Positions 1 to 9,153 of a DNA stretch of 64,000 bases are shown here, piece by piece (position 1 is the first letter of the stretch; each line of letters opens with the position of its first letter). Below the pieces are notes generated by a model. It searched no databases, was not told the origin of the DNA, and saw nothing but the letters and a program-made list of their open reading frames with translations. Where the stretch lies: the NCBI GenBank assembly GCA_900100835.1, contig FNCM01000005.1, positions 124,001-188,000 of the forward strand, given 5' to 3'. This DNA is from Selenomonas sp. WCT3. Its GTDB lineage: Bacteria > Bacillota > Negativicutes > Selenomonadales > Selenomonadaceae. The position numbers and the translations under genes were made by a program.

Positions 1-1
1 C

Positions 2-154
2 CTCTACCCCTTGGTGAATCTTATCCGCCAAGTCGCTGCTGTAATAGATACTCATAGCTTTTTCCAATGGGATTGCTTTCTCTTCCGCAATTCGGGCAAT
101 GATGCGTTCTTCTAGCTTTTCCTGATATACTTGTTCCAAGATTTTATCGTCCAT
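2..154 (-). CDS. Small protein of DUF3990/DUF3791 cassette, 3' end outside window
   Basis: An open frame starts at ATG 154 and runs off the left edge after 51 codons. It reads MDDKILEQVYQEKLEE, continues with a charged helical stretch, and contains IYYSSDLADKIHQG near the visible end. It lies 3 bases after the stop of the DUF3990 gene on the same strand, so it is the third gene of that operon. I recall small acidic helical proteins like this as frequent neighbours of DUF3990/DUF3791 pairs, but I know no function for them. Whether it is an antitoxin or an accessory protein cannot be told from the sequence. The C-terminus is not visible. Confidence 0.6.
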   Translation of the reverse strand, partial: MDDKILEQVYQEKLEERIIARIAEEKAIPLEKAMSIYYSSDLADKIHQGVE

Positions 155-157
155 GGC

Positions 158-637
158 TCACACCTCAAAGTAAGAATCATACACCAATATCTGGTCAATA
201 GCTTTTTGAGTGATAAATGCTATCTGATCATAATTAGGATATGCTTTGATTTCTTTCAACGCCCTATCCTTTTCCCAAATGCCGGTACGATACAAATCCA
301 CTACCCGAAAAACTTTATCATTGGCCACTTTACCAGAAATAATATCATACTCTTTATAATCAAGCGCACCATCACGAGAGCGGCATACAAAATCAATCCA
401 TTCCACCATATCGTCAGGGAATGTCTTATACTTCAAACCGCCAATATCATCTGCCATCTGGTAACAATTCACGATAGCATCTTTTCCCTTCTGTAAAGCA
501 GATTTTCTTCGTGCCCAACGCATGGCTTGTTCTTTTACCGTGGTGACATAAAATCCTTGCCCGAAGTCAAGCGGACGATAGGAATGCTGAACATCAGGCT
601 GCCGAATAATCTCTGTGGAACCATGATATACGATCAT
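158..637 (-). CDS. DUF3990 protein, ADP-ribosyltransferase-like, candidate toxin
   Basis: A 159-residue protein with the DUF3990 layout: an N-terminal Y-H-G-S motif (residues 4-7), then DFGQGFYVT followed by an alanine/tryptophan helix (about 28-42). This H-G ... G-x-G-F-Y-x-T ... A-x-x-W-A pattern is what members of the ADP-ribosyltransferase fold show around the NAD pocket. I recall DUF3990 as a relative of that clan. Its start overlaps the stop of the upstream DUF3791 gene by 4 bases (ATGA), and the next gene follows after 3 bases, so the three are co-translated. A toxin of an addiction or phage-defence cassette is the likeliest role. Activity and target are inference. Confidence 0.7.
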   Translation of the reverse strand: MIVYHGSTEIIRQPDVQHSYRPLDFGQGFYVTTVKEQAMRWARRKSALQKGKDAIVNCYQMADDIGGLKYKTFPDDMVEWIDFVCRSRDGALDYKEYDIISGKVANDKVFRVVDLYRTGIWEKDRALKEIKAYPNYDQIAFITQKAIDQILVYDSYFEV

Positions 638-849
638 ACCTTCACCCCTCTTATCCGTAAATATTCCCTAATATCATCGACCAGATAACCGCTCCCTTGT
701 GTATGGAGGATATCGTAATTGGGAACAAGATACTCGTCGATGCAACCTGTTGCCTGAAGTTTTTGGTAAACCTGCTTAGGGGACAAATTCCACATATTCG
801 CACAGGCATGAATCATATAAACAACAAATTCCATTGTAGTCTTGTTCAT
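634..849 (-). CDS. DUF3791 protein, partner of DUF3990
   Basis: A small protein (71 residues from ATG 849) of the DUF3791 type, with the features F-V-V-Y-M-I-H near the start, LSPKQVYQKL in the middle and a YLVPNYDILHTQG segment before the end. I prefer ATG 849 over ATG 855 because AGGAGGA then sits 6 bases upstream instead of 1. It is the first gene of the cassette and overlaps DUF3990 by 4 bases. Upstream, a TATAAT-like box lies at 897-902 (minus strand). DUF3791 and DUF3990 are repeatedly found as neighbours, so this is probably the antitoxin or a regulatory partner. That role is inferred from gene order only. Confidence 0.65.
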   Translation of the reverse strand: MNKTTMEFVVYMIHACANMWNLSPKQVYQKLQATGCIDEYLVPNYDILHTQGSGYLVDDIREYLRIRGVKV

Positions 850-957
850 TTCCATTCCTCCTGCCGTACTAAACCAACCATAATTTGCTGATAATAATTA
901 TACTATTTTTTCCTCTATTTAGAAAGATTTTATCCCTCGTCAAGAAGTTTTCTGTCC

Positions 958-1014
958 CCACCAAAAGAGCCAGCAATCAGAGCTGTCTAGTTGACTACTC
1001 TGATTGCCGGCTCT
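958..1014 (-). terminator. Rho-independent terminator after the mut operon
   Basis: A 17-base inverted repeat with one mismatch (966-982 against 998-1014) pairs AGAGCC-GCAATCAGAG with its complement. On the minus strand it is followed by CTCTTTTGG. It lies 40 bases beyond the stop of the MsrA-like gene and should end the mutA-mutB-meaB transcript. On the plus strand the tail is CTCTTTATCC, so weak bidirectional use is possible. Confidence 0.75.
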
Positions 1015-1055
1015 CTTTATCCTCTACCGATTGCTTCCCATATTTATTTTGTTAC

Positions 1056-1583
1056 CTAATACCGTACCTGCTCCCGAAACGATTTCCAGTCGATAAACGA
1101 TTCGGCGTCGGGGTGTTTGGCAAAGTACTGCTGATGCTCTTCGGCGGCTTCGCGGAAGGTTTTCAGCGAGGTGGCTTTGGCGTAGCATTTGCGCACGGCT
1201 TTGCTGTTGGGGTCGTTGATGGTGAGTCCAGCTGCTGTTGCCGCCGGAGCTTTGCCGCGATTGGCCAAAAAGTGCATGTAAAATTGCAGATGTGGCTCGT
1301 CTTCGGCATCGGTATACCAGACACCAGCCCGGAAAGCCTTGCCCACCGCCTTGCCTTGACCGTCGGGACGGTATGGCGTCACGACGGTGAACAGGATATC
1401 CATAAGCATGGAGAGATCCACTTTTTTCGGATTGTACTCGACTTCGATGCCATGCACCTCATCGTCGTTACCCTCTCCCGTTAGGTAGCCTGTCCGCGTG
1501 GATAGGACGCCGGGCAAGCCAGTGAATACGGCCTGCAATTCGTGGAAATCGCCCCCCGAAAAGTAAATCTTTTTCGTATACAT
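1056..1583 (-). CDS. MsrA-like protein lacking catalytic residues (pseudoenzyme)
   Basis: A 175-residue protein that follows the peptide-methionine (S)-S-oxide reductase fold along its whole length: GG-x-F near the N-terminus, LPGVLSTRTGYLTG, VEYNPKKV, then a GQG...FRA segment and EEHQQYFAKHP at the end. The active-site motif G-C-F-W is G-D-F-H here, so the nucleophilic cysteine is an aspartate. The aspartate and tyrosine that line the MsrA pocket also appear replaced (GKAVGKAFRA). The frame is intact and starts 3 bases after meaB, so it is co-expressed with the mutase genes. It cannot work as a normal MsrA; a binding or regulatory role is possible. Which residues match is judged by eye. Confidence 0.7.
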   Translation of the reverse strand: MYTKKIYFSGGDFHELQAVFTGLPGVLSTRTGYLTGEGNDDEVHGIEVEYNPKKVDLSMLMDILFTVVTPYRPDGQGKAVGKAFRAGVWYTDAEDEPHLQFYMHFLANRGKAPAATAAGLTINDPNSKAVRKCYAKATSLKTFREAAEEHQQYFAKHPDAESFIDWKSFREQVRY

Positions 1584-1585
1584 GC

Positions 1586-2788
1586 CTAACGGCCGCCTCC
1601 CTTCTCTTCCCGCGGATGGAACAAATCGTCCTGCCTTGCGGCCGCCCGCTGCACATCAAACATGCGGATGAACTCGGCCACCGCCTGGGTCGGGGAAATC
1701 GTGCCCCCCAACACGGCATCCTTGATCTCCGGCATTCTCCCCTTGATGACCGGGTCTTCGAGGAACAGGTTATGCAAATGCTCGTCAATCATGCTGTGCA
1801 TCCAATCCAGCAGCTGACCATCGCGGCGTTTCTGGAATACGCCGCTTTTCTTGGTCAGTTGTTCAAAGGCCTGCATGACTTCCCATAGTTCCTTGAGTCC
1901 TGTCTTTTCGATGGCCGATGCCAGATAGGCATGGGTAGGCCAGCCTGGTGTAGCCGGACGGATGTATTCAATCATGCGCTCGAATTCGCCCCTGGCCACC
2001 TTAGCCTTTACGAGGTTATCCCCGTCGGCCTTGTTGATGACAATGGCATCAGCCAGTTCCATGATGCCCTTTTTGATGCCCTGCAGCTCATCCCCCGCTC
2101 CGGTCAATACGACAAGCATAAAGAAATCCACCATGGACCGCACCGTCGTTTCTGACTGGCCGACGCCTACGGTCTCGATGAGGATGATATCATACCCGGC
2201 AGCTTCACACATCAGCATGGTCTCCCGGCTCTTGCGGGCCACTCCCCCAAGTGTCCCGCCGGCCGGTGACGGACGGATAAAGGCCTCGGGCCGTCTTGAC
2301 AGCGTTCCCATCCGCGTCTTGTCCCCAAGGATAGAGCCCTTGGTGACCGAACTCGTCGGATCGACAGTCAAGATGGCCACGCGATGCCCCTCATCGCAAA
2401 GCATATTGCCCAGAGCCTCAATCATGGTGCTTTTGCCGGCACCCGGAACGCCTGTGATGCCGATGCGCAGAGCCTTGCCCGTGCGCGGCAGGAGCCGCTG
2501 GAGCACCCGCTGGGCCTTCTTGAAATGGCGCGGGCTGTTGCTCTCAATGAGCGTGATGGCCCGGGACAGGGTCATGCGGTCACCGCGCGCCACGCCCTCG
2601 ACGTACTCGTCCTCCGTCAGCACCAGGCGCCGTTTCGGGCGCAGCTTGCCGCTTTGGATGGCCGGATTGATATTGCCGACGGTCGTGTCCTTGATGCCTT
2701 CGATGCCGCCCATGACCGAGCAGGCAAATTTCTCATCCTTTTCTTCTGGCACCCAGCTCGGCTTGCTGACCGAATATTTCTGTGCCAT
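1586..2788 (-). CDS. meaB: Methylmalonyl-CoA mutase-associated GTPase MeaB
   Basis: A 400-residue G3E-family P-loop GTPase of the MeaB/ArgK type. The Walker A motif is GVPGAGKST, followed by ILTVDPTSS, the switch segment GVGQSE, and the guanine-specificity motif NKAD. The C-terminal third carries the dimerisation helices typical of MeaB. MeaB loads adenosylcobalamin onto methylmalonyl-CoA mutase and protects the enzyme from inactivation. The gene begins 13 bases after mutB on the same strand, the usual arrangement. The N-terminal 50 or so residues before the GTPase domain are longer than in short homologues. Identification is secure; the precise N-terminus is less so. Confidence 0.93.
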   Translation of the reverse strand: MAQKYSVSKPSWVPEEKDEKFACSVMGGIEGIKDTTVGNINPAIQSGKLRPKRRLVLTEDEYVEGVARGDRMTLSRAITLIESNSPRHFKKAQRVLQRLLPRTGKALRIGITGVPGAGKSTMIEALGNMLCDEGHRVAILTVDPTSSVTKGSILGDKTRMGTLSRRPEAFIRPSPAGGTLGGVARKSRETMLMCEAAGYDIILIETVGVGQSETTVRSMVDFFMLVVLTGAGDELQGIKKGIMELADAIVINKADGDNLVKAKVARGEFERMIEYIRPATPGWPTHAYLASAIEKTGLKELWEVMQAFEQLTKKSGVFQKRRDGQLLDWMHSMIDEHLHNLFLEDPVIKGRMPEIKDAVLGGTISPTQAVAEFIRMFDVQRAAARQDDLFHPREEKGGGR

Positions 2789-2801
2789 GCTTATTACCTC
2801 C

Positions 2802-5003
2802 CTATTCTTCCGCCAGTTCCTCCTTCGCCCGGTCGATGAGCAGCGTCAGCAGCTTGCAGCCGGCCTCAGGGATATTGGTACCTGGGGCAAAGATGGCCAC
2901 GGCACCGTGCTCATAGAGGAAATCGTAATCCTGCACCGGAATGACGCCGCCGATGGCCACCATAATGTCCTCACGGCCCAGTTTCTTGAGTTCATCGACT
3001 AGCTGCGGCAAGAGCGTGTTATGACCAGCAGCCAGGGAACTGAACCCAACCATATGCACATCGTTGTCGACGGCATCCTGGGCGGTTTCCTCCGGCGTCT
3101 GGAACAGCGGCCCTACATCGACATCCCAGCCCATATCGGCAAAGCTTGACGCAATGACTTTCTGGCCGCGGTCGTGGCCATCCTGGCCCATCTTGGCGAC
3201 AAAGATACGCGGCCGGCGGCCCGTGAGTTCCTCGAATTCATCAGCCATATGGCGGGCTTTTTCGAGCGCGCTCTTGTTCGTGAATTCCGACGAATAAACC
3301 CCCGAAATCGTGTGGATGACGGCCTGATAGCGGCCCGAAACCTTCTCGACGGCATCGGAAATCTCACCGAGGGTACAGCGCACCCGGGCAGCTTCCACGG
3401 CGCATTCCAGCAGGTTGCCGTTGTCGCGGCTGTCGGCGGCCTTCGTGATGGCCTCCAGCGCGCGGCGCACATCGTCGTCGTTGCGCTCGCTGCGGCATTT
3501 CTCCAGGCGCTCAATCTGGGCCTGGCGCACCGCCGTGTTGTCGATGGCAAGGATTTCCAGCGGGTCTTCCTTGTCAAGGCGGTATTTGTTGAGGCCCACG
3601 ATAGTCTCATTGCCCGAATCGATTTTGGCCTGACGGCGGGCCGCCGCCTCCTCGATGCGCATCTTCGGCAGCCCCGTGCTGATGGCCTTGGCCATGCCGC
3701 CCAGGGACTCGACCTCCTGGATATGGGCCCAGGCCCGGCGGATGATCTCGTTGGTCAATGCCTCAACATAATACGAGCCGCCCCAAGGGTCGATGATCTT
3801 GCAGACCCGCGTCTCATCCTGGATGTAGAGCTGGGTGTTGCGGGCGATACGAGCCGAGAAGTCCGTCGGCAGGGCGATGGCTTCATCCAGCGCATTGGTA
3901 TGGAGGGACTGGGTGTGCCCAAGGGCTGCGCCCATAGCCTCCATGCAGGTGCGGGAAATGTTGTTGAAGGGGTCCTGGGCCGTAAGGGACCAACCCGAGG
4001 TCTGGCAATGGGTGCGCAGGGCCATGGATTTTGGATTCTCGGCGCCAAAGGATTTGACGATCTTGGCCCAGAGCACGCGGGCTGCCCGCATCTTGGCCAC
4101 TTCCATGAAGTAGTTCTTGCCGATAGCCCAGAAGAAGGACAGACGCTTAGCAAAGGCATCAACAGCCAGCCCGGCATTGATACCCGTGCGCAGGTATTCT
4201 AGCCCATCTGCCAGGGTGTATCCCAGCTCAATATCCGCCGTAGCACCGGCCTCCTGCATATGGTAGCCCGAAATCGAGATGCTGTTGAACTTCGGCATGT
4301 TCTTGGTCGTATATTCAAAGATATCACCAATGATGCGCATGGACATGTCAGGCGGATAGATATAGGTGTTGCGCACCATGAATTCCTTGAGGATATCGTT
4401 CTGGATGGTGCCCGCCATAATTGACTTGTCAACGCCCTGCTCGATTCCCGACTGGATATAAAACGCGAGGATTGGCAGCACCGCACCGTTCATCGTCATC
4501 GATACCGACATCTGGTCGAGCGGAATGCCCGAAAACAGGATGTTCATATCGAGCATCGAGCAGACCGAAACGCCGGCTTTGCCAACATCGCCGAGCACGC
4601 GCGGATTATCGGCATCGTAGCCGCGATGGGTCGGCAGGTCAAAGGCAATGGACAGGCCCTTCTGACCAGCGGCCAGGTTGCGGCGGTAGAACGCATTGGA
4701 CTCCTCCGCCGTCGAAAAGCCGGCATACTGGCGGACGGTCCAGGGACGGAATACATACATCGTCGAATAGGGTCCCCGCAGACACGGCGGGATGCCGCTG
4801 GCAAAATCGAGATGATTCATGTGGTCGTATTCGTCATGGTTATAGAAGGGTTTTACCGGAATGTGCTCCATCGTACGCGCGGTCATTTCGTCATAGCTGG
4901 CGCTGACCTGCTCTTCAAAGAGTTTCTGCCACTCTTCTTTCGTATGCTGCGGTGCCTCCCGCAGGTCCATGCTCGTAAAATCAGGATTCTTAAACGCTGC
5001 CAT
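2802..5003 (-). CDS. mutB: Methylmalonyl-CoA mutase, large (catalytic) subunit
   Basis: A 733-residue protein from ATG 5003, which overlaps the mutA stop as TAATG. An in-frame start 51 bases upstream lies inside mutA and is unlikely. Residues 1-560 form the TIM-barrel substrate domain ([31 protein letters not shown]). The C-terminal domain binds cobalamin through D-G-H-D-R-G, the DxHxxG motif, followed by GFSSLAAGH and GG-V-I-P. It interconverts succinyl-CoA and (R)-methylmalonyl-CoA, in this type of fermenter usually on the route from succinate to propionate. It acts as a heterodimer with MutA in the cytoplasm and needs MeaB. It is regulated with mutA. Confidence 0.96.
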   Translation of the reverse strand: MAAFKNPDFTSMDLREAPQHTKEEWQKLFEEQVSASYDEMTARTMEHIPVKPFYNHDEYDHMNHLDFASGIPPCLRGPYSTMYVFRPWTVRQYAGFSTAEESNAFYRRNLAAGQKGLSIAFDLPTHRGYDADNPRVLGDVGKAGVSVCSMLDMNILFSGIPLDQMSVSMTMNGAVLPILAFYIQSGIEQGVDKSIMAGTIQNDILKEFMVRNTYIYPPDMSMRIIGDIFEYTTKNMPKFNSISISGYHMQEAGATADIELGYTLADGLEYLRTGINAGLAVDAFAKRLSFFWAIGKNYFMEVAKMRAARVLWAKIVKSFGAENPKSMALRTHCQTSGWSLTAQDPFNNISRTCMEAMGAALGHTQSLHTNALDEAIALPTDFSARIARNTQLYIQDETRVCKIIDPWGGSYYVEALTNEIIRRAWAHIQEVESLGGMAKAISTGLPKMRIEEAAARRQAKIDSGNETIVGLNKYRLDKEDPLEILAIDNTAVRQAQIERLEKCRSERNDDDVRRALEAITKAADSRDNGNLLECAVEAARVRCTLGEISDAVEKVSGRYQAVIHTISGVYSSEFTNKSALEKARHMADEFEELTGRRPRIFVAKMGQDGHDRGQKVIASSFADMGWDVDVGPLFQTPEETAQDAVDNDVHMVGFSSLAAGHNTLLPQLVDELKKLGREDIMVAIGGVIPVQDYDFLYEHGAVAIFAPGTNIPEAGCKLLTLLIDRAKEELAEE

Positions 5004-7198
5004 TATGCCATCATTCCTTTCTTCTGCTGCAGGAACTGCAGGATTTTGTAACAATTAGCCCGTACCGAAATGTAATCATCGATGCCCGCCGCGTTATAGG
5101 TCTCGAGCAATTCTTTCGGTGCGGCACCGGCCAGATAGACCGTTGCCGCTGGCAGCGCCTTATGAAGTTTGGGAGCTAAATCGGGAACGATTTCCGGATA
5201 CGTCGCATCGGTGGAGCAGATAACCACGGCATCAGCCCCGGACTCAGCCGCAGCGGCGGCCGCCTCATCCGTGGTCTTAAAGCCATCGTTGCGCAGTACC
5301 TCGAAGGCACCCACCTGCAAAAAGCCCGTGGTAAAATCTGCCCTGGCCTTATGCTGAGGAATTGGGCCCATGTTAGCCAGGAAGATGCGCACGTTGTCGC
5401 CTTTGTCCGCCGCATATTCTTCCGTGCGGTGACGCAGGGCCTCAAAGCGTTCACTCCAGCGATGGGGTGCGATTTTCTCGACACTTGGCACGTCACCAGC
5501 CTTAGAAAGTGTGCCCCAGAGCTCGGGCAGAGTTGCGCCTGCCTCAGCAGCTGCGATGGCCGCCGGCACCCGGTCCGTTTCGGCTGCCGACATTGCCGCC
5601 AGTTTCTCCTCATGGTACTTGCCGTCGATATCGGCCAGATAGGCTTCAATGGCCTGGGTACGCTGTTTCTTATTCTCGGCCCAATCCTCCGTGCGCGGGT
5701 CGAGAAGTTTTTCCGTCATATTCGGATACATGTTGTTGCCGACGATGCGATCGCGCCGGAGTTCCGCATTCTTGAACCGCTCCGCCAGCACTTCGCCAAT
5801 GGCTTGCTGAGGTGTCCCCGCCTTCAGCGCCTCCACGATGCCGCCGGCGCCTTCCACTTCCTGGAAGGCCACCCAGATTTTTTCTTTGACCTGTTTCGTC
5901 AGCGTTTCTACTGCCCAGGAACCACCGGCCGGATCAATGGGCTGCAAGAGGCCGAACTCTTCCTGCAGGATAATCTGCACGTTGCGGGCAATGCGGCGCG
6001 AGAACACGTCGCCCTTGCGAATCGGTTCGTCAAAGGGGGCATTTTCAAAGGAGTCGATACCACCGACAACCCCCGAAAAGATTTCCGTGGTATTGCGCAG
6101 CATGTTGACATAAGGGTCATAGACCGTCTTGAAAAAAAGTGCTGGTCTGGCATGGACATGCATGCGCTGGGACTCGGTATTGCCGCCAAAAGCCGCGATG
6201 ATCTGTGCCCAGATGGGCCGCATAGCGCGGAGCTTGGCAATCTGCAGGAAGAAATTGGCCCCCATGGAAAAGCCGAACAAGATTTGGCTGGCTGCCTCAT
6301 CAATGGAAAGCCCCCGTTTCTGCAGTTTCCGCAGGTAGGTTACCGCCGTGTCAATCGTATAGGAGGCTTCCTGGATGTCACTGGCACCGCCGCGGCTGTA
6401 GACGTCACTGCGAACCATGATGGTGCGCAGGCCCGGTGCATTGGCGATAGCCCATTTGGCGCACTCCGCCATTTCGTCATAGCGGTCGCTAAGGGCTGCC
6501 GCCAGGGTTCCCCGCTCGGCCAGCTCGCCAATGGGGTCAGCACCGATAAAGCCGCGGACCGCCTGCATGTCTTTCCCCGATGCCCGGCGCACCGCCGCCA
6601 CCATGGAAAGCATTGGCAGGGCCGTCTGCCCCGCATAGATGTACAGCGGATGCTCGTCAAGCTTTAAGCCATCCAGCAATACATGGAGGTCATCCAGCGT
6701 CGTTACGCTGCAGCCCTCGTCCCCGGGCTTTTCCGCCTCACGGGCATCCTGACCGGTAAGCGTTGACTGGTCAAGTTTGATATGGTAAATCGTCGAGCCT
6801 TTTTCCAGCTCGTATTTTAGCAGCTCATTGTTCTCGGCAGGCATCGTCTCATCGCAGGCCTGGGCAATGCCCCAGGGCGACTTGATGTAGCCATTGGGCC
6901 GGGACCCACGCAGGAAATCATCCATGCCGGGGAAGGACGTGCGTGGAAGGATTTCCTCGGTGGTATTGCGGAAGTACATGGGATCAAAGGTGATGCCCTC
7001 GTAGGTCTTCGTGAACATCTTCTTTTCAAAGGGTGCTCCCTTCAGGAGCGTAATACAGTTCTCCTTCCATTCTTCATACGTCGGCGGCGTAAACTCGTCG
7101 AGCGGTACATCGGGGAACTCGGTCTGCTGCTCAGCCTTCTTCAAGATGGCCTGCAGGTCGAGTTCCGACTCTGTCTGTGTCTTTGTTTCATTACTCAT
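5003..7198 (-). CDS. mutA: Methylmalonyl-CoA mutase, small subunit
   Basis: A 731-residue protein from ATG 7198; this start has GGGGG 8 bases upstream, while ATG 7204 has only 2 bases of spacing. It shares the barrel layout of MutB ([30 protein letters not shown]), but its C-terminal domain lacks the DxHxxG cobalamin ligand, as expected for the structural subunit. It is clearly longer than the about 640-residue subunit of Propionibacterium. Residues around [11 protein letters not shown] coincide with copies of the TGAC-NN-GTCA repeat (6751-6774), which may account for part of the extra length. It is first in the operon, behind a cobalamin riboswitch and terminator. Confidence 0.94.
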   Translation of the reverse strand: MSNETKTQTESELDLQAILKKAEQQTEFPDVPLDEFTPPTYEEWKENCITLLKGAPFEKKMFTKTYEGITFDPMYFRNTTEEILPRTSFPGMDDFLRGSRPNGYIKSPWGIAQACDETMPAENNELLKYELEKGSTIYHIKLDQSTLTGQDAREAEKPGDEGCSVTTLDDLHVLLDGLKLDEHPLYIYAGQTALPMLSMVAAVRRASGKDMQAVRGFIGADPIGELAERGTLAAALSDRYDEMAECAKWAIANAPGLRTIMVRSDVYSRGGASDIQEASYTIDTAVTYLRKLQKRGLSIDEAASQILFGFSMGANFFLQIAKLRAMRPIWAQIIAAFGGNTESQRMHVHARPALFFKTVYDPYVNMLRNTTEIFSGVVGGIDSFENAPFDEPIRKGDVFSRRIARNVQIILQEEFGLLQPIDPAGGSWAVETLTKQVKEKIWVAFQEVEGAGGIVEALKAGTPQQAIGEVLAERFKNAELRRDRIVGNNMYPNMTEKLLDPRTEDWAENKKQRTQAIEAYLADIDGKYHEEKLAAMSAAETDRVPAAIAAAEAGATLPELWGTLSKAGDVPSVEKIAPHRWSERFEALRHRTEEYAADKGDNVRIFLANMGPIPQHKARADFTTGFLQVGAFEVLRNDGFKTTDEAAAAAAESGADAVVICSTDATYPEIVPDLAPKLHKALPAATVYLAGAAPKELLETYNAAGIDDYISVRANCYKILQFLQQKKGMMA
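6751..6774. repeat. TGAC-NN-GTCA palindrome pair inside mutA
   Basis: One exact copy of TGACTGGTCA at 6764-6773, extended to TTGACTGGTCAA, sits next to a one-mismatch copy (GACCGGTAAG, 6751-6760). Read on the mutA strand they encode L-D-Q-S-T-L-T-G-Q, the same peptide units seen at the other sites of this repeat family. Confidence 0.7.
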
Positions 7199-7254
7199 AT
7201 ACATTTCCCCCTTTAAAGGTAGAATAATATATGCTCCATTTCATCCGCCCAGGC

Positions 7255-7296
7255 AAAAAAAGAAGGGTCTCGATCCTTCCACAAATCGAGACCCTT
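7255..7296 (-). terminator. Terminator in the mutA leader
   Basis: A perfect 12-base stem (7263-7274 with 7285-7296, AAGGGTCTCGAT and its complement) is followed on the minus strand by TCTTTTTTTGCC. It lies between the cobalamin riboswitch and mutA, about 57 bases before the mutA start. It is therefore placed to act as the expression platform, ending transcription before mutA unless it is overridden. Confidence 0.85.
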
Positions 7297-7420
7297 GCTG
7301 CAACAAAGGCAGCCAATACATAGAACTGAATGAAATGTATGAGCAATTTCTTCCCCACAGAAGATTCCATGAGGAAAAACCTTTCGCCTAAAGTCAAGAA
7401 CAGCGAGAATACATACCACA

Positions 7421-7458
7421 ATGAGCCCATTCCCTGCGGCATGCGGAAATGGGCTCAT
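7421..7458 (-). other. Stable hairpin in the mutA leader
   Basis: ATGAGCCCATT (7421-7431) pairs with AATGGGCTCAT (7448-7458). There is no T-run on either side, so it is not a simple terminator. A second small hairpin (GTCAGG-CTTTT-ACCTGAC on the minus strand, about 7482-7503) precedes it. Both sit between aptamer and terminator and may take part in the switching. That role is inference. Confidence 0.5.
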
Positions 7459-7539
7459 CTTGAAAAACATTCAGTCCTAACGGTCAGGTAAAAGCCTGAC
7501 TCTTTCTAAACTAAATCGTTCAAGATCCCCATCCCCATC

Positions 7540-7725
7540 GCTCGCAGGTCAAACGGTGATCGTCAATCAGGCAGTTCTCCTGGCTCCAGTTCATCGCTTC
7601 TCCGCGCCTTCCCAAAGAGGCTTTTTCCCTCTCCAGTGACATATCTGCGGAGTCACTCGCTGTTACAGTGGCGGGACCGCGCCGGACTTTACCGGCTTCC
7701 CTATTAAGTCTTTCGACACCTGATC
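7540..7725 (-). promoter_or_regulatory. Cobalamin (adenosylcobalamin) riboswitch
   Basis: The minus strand shows the hallmarks of the B12 aptamer in order: GGTGTC, AATAGGGAA, GCCGGTAAAGTCCGG, GCGGTCCCGCCACTGT (the B12 box), GTCACTGG, GGGAAGGCGCGG and AGCCAGGAGA-CTGCCTG. It begins about 20 bases after the stop of the acyl-CoA ligase gene and lies about 340 bases upstream of mutA, with hairpins and a terminator in between. It is expected to sense adenosylcobalamin and to control mutA-mutB-meaB. I see no clear promoter of its own, so transcription may begin within the end of the upstream gene or run through from the bioY operon. Confidence 0.92.
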
Positions 7726-7743
7726 CAATCGCGATATTCTTTT

Positions 7744-9153
7744 TTAACTGACACTTATTTTACTATTGTTTTCGCTTATTGTCAAATAATTTTCCAATTT
7801 TTCTCGCAATGCACGACGATTTACCTTGCCACGGTCATTTAAAGGCATTTGGGACAGAAAACAAAGGACACTGGGAACCTCCACCGGCTTTAGCGATTTT
7901 CGGATTGCCCGCCGCAGGGCAGACTCCTCAGCACCTTCATCGCGGACGATAAAGGCCGCCAACGTACTGCCACGCAGCTTATCGGCACAAGGCAACACCA
8001 CCGCTTCGCGGATGCCAACCACCGCCTGCAATTCGTTCTCTACCCGCAGTATGCTGATTTTGACGCCACCCTTATTCACCCAGGCATCCCGGCGGCCTTC
8101 AAAAATCAATTCTCCCTTTTCATTTAGATAGCCCGTATCCTTTACCGTAAAGGGAATCTTTGCACCACTCACATGATAGGGTGTATCCACATAGATAAGG
8201 CCATCGTGCACCGTAACCCCAATTCCCGGGAAGGGCCGCCCCAAATTGCGGCTGTCGCGCCCGGGATCCGCGCAAATCGCATAGGAGATGTAGTTTAGCT
8301 CACTTGCCCCATAGTAGAGAAGGAGCTGCGCCTGGGGCAAAAGCCGTTGTAAATCGCAGATATTGCGCGCACTCAAAAGCTGGGAACCTGTAAACAGGGA
8401 CTGCACATCGGGCAATGGTTCCTTTAGCGCCGCCGCCAGCAGCTGCAATTTGGTGGGAATCAGGTAAATTACATCCACCGCCCACCCGCGTATAAGCTTC
8501 CCCCAGCGGCGGCAGTGCATCGTCTCGCTCGTAATGATGCTGCCTCCTTCATAGAGAACCGCCAGCAGGGAATTGAGATTGCCCGTAAAGCTAAGGCTCC
8601 CCTGCAAAAAGAGCCGCGAATCATGACCGACATGAAAAATCGAATTCTGTACGGGAAAGAACCCCGCCCAACTCTCGTAGGTACGATACATTACCTTGGG
8701 CGCCCCCGTCGTACCAGAGCTCAGTACCCCAAGAATATCCGGCGCCTCATGTCTCACCCTTTCACACGCGTTTTCTTCCCATGACAGGTCAAATTTTGAC
8801 TGGTCAAAAGCTGACTTGTCAGATTTGACCGAAAGGGTCAAAAGCCCCTGCAAGCGGTTTTCCCGCAGGATTTCCTGCACTTCCCCAGGGGACAAACCAT
8901 GATGCAACAGGATAGGCCGCATCTTTACTGCCTGCAAGGCCAAAAAGCCCGCCAACTGACCGGCAAAGGTATCCGCCAGCAGCAAAACATCGGCCCCAGC
9001 CAACCCCTGCGGCAGGCGTTCTGCGAGTTGACCGGTCAGCTGCCGAACCAACCGCAAAAACCGTTGATAGCTCCATTCCTCTCCATCCACAACGAGAAAC
9101 AATTTCTCCGGCTGGCGTGATGCCCCATGTTGTAATAACGTATAATAATTCAT
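7744..9153 (-). CDS. Acyl-CoA ligase (AMP-binding), YhfT-like
   Basis: A 469-residue class I adenylate-forming enzyme. It has the P-loop-like motif LSSGTTGAPK, a YGASE-type A5 motif (YYGASELNYIS), DTGYLNEKGEL and the C-terminal NDRGKVNRRAL. It should activate a carboxylic acid to its CoA thioester. Its start overlaps the thiolase stop by 4 bases, and BioY and a MaoC-like gene precede it, matching the Bacillus yhfU-yhfS-yhfT set predicted to be in the BirA regulon. The substrate is unknown. Residues about 110-125 (K-S-D-K-S-A-F-D-Q-S-K-F-D-L-S) are encoded by tandem TGAC-NN-GTCA repeats and look like an insertion near the end of the N-terminal domain. Confidence 0.85.
   Translation of the reverse strand: MNYYTLLQHGASRQPEKLFLVVDGEEWSYQRFLRLVRQLTGQLAERLPQGLAGADVLLLADTFAGQLAGFLALQAVKMRPILLHHGLSPGEVQEILRENRLQGLLTLSVKSDKSAFDQSKFDLSWEENACERVRHEAPDILGVLSSGTTGAPKVMYRTYESWAGFFPVQNSIFHVGHDSRLFLQGSLSFTGNLNSLLAVLYEGGSIITSETMHCRRWGKLIRGWAVDVIYLIPTKLQLLAAALKEPLPDVQSLFTGSQLLSARNICDLQRLLPQAQLLLYYGASELNYISYAICADPGRDSRNLGRPFPGIGVTVHDGLIYVDTPYHVSGAKIPFTVKDTGYLNEKGELIFEGRRDAWVNKGGVKISILRVENELQAVVGIREAVVLPCADKLRGSTLAAFIVRDEGAEESALRRAIRKSLKPVEVPSVLCFLSQMPLNDRGKVNRRALREKLENYLTISENNSKISVS
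8782..8839. repeat. Tandem cluster of TGAC-NN-GTCA palindromes
   Basis: Three exact copies (8782-8791, 8797-8806, 8812-8821) are spaced 15 bases apart, followed by a longer imperfect palindrome TTTGACC-GAAAG-GGTCAAA (8823-8839). All lie inside the acyl-CoA ligase gene and read as D-L-S, D-Q-S and D-K-S on its strand. Another exact copy is at 9029-9038 in the same gene, reading L-T-G-Q. Confidence 0.8.

Noticed and set aside
885..1484. A 199-codon plus-strand frame across the msrA-like gene
   Set aside because: It runs through the terminator and antisense to a gene with recognisable fold motifs; no ribosome-binding site.
5003..5400. Missing DxHxxG motif in MutA
   Set aside because: Expected: the small subunit of heterodimeric methylmalonyl-CoA mutase does not bind cobalamin.
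7191..7470. Two short minus-strand frames between riboswitch and mutA
   Set aside because: They run through the leader hairpins and terminator and have no ribosome-binding site; the sequence is better explained as regulatory RNA.
8782..8839. The spaced repeats as a CRISPR array
   Set aside because: Units are 10 bases with 3-5 base gaps, lie inside a coding gene, and no cas gene is present.
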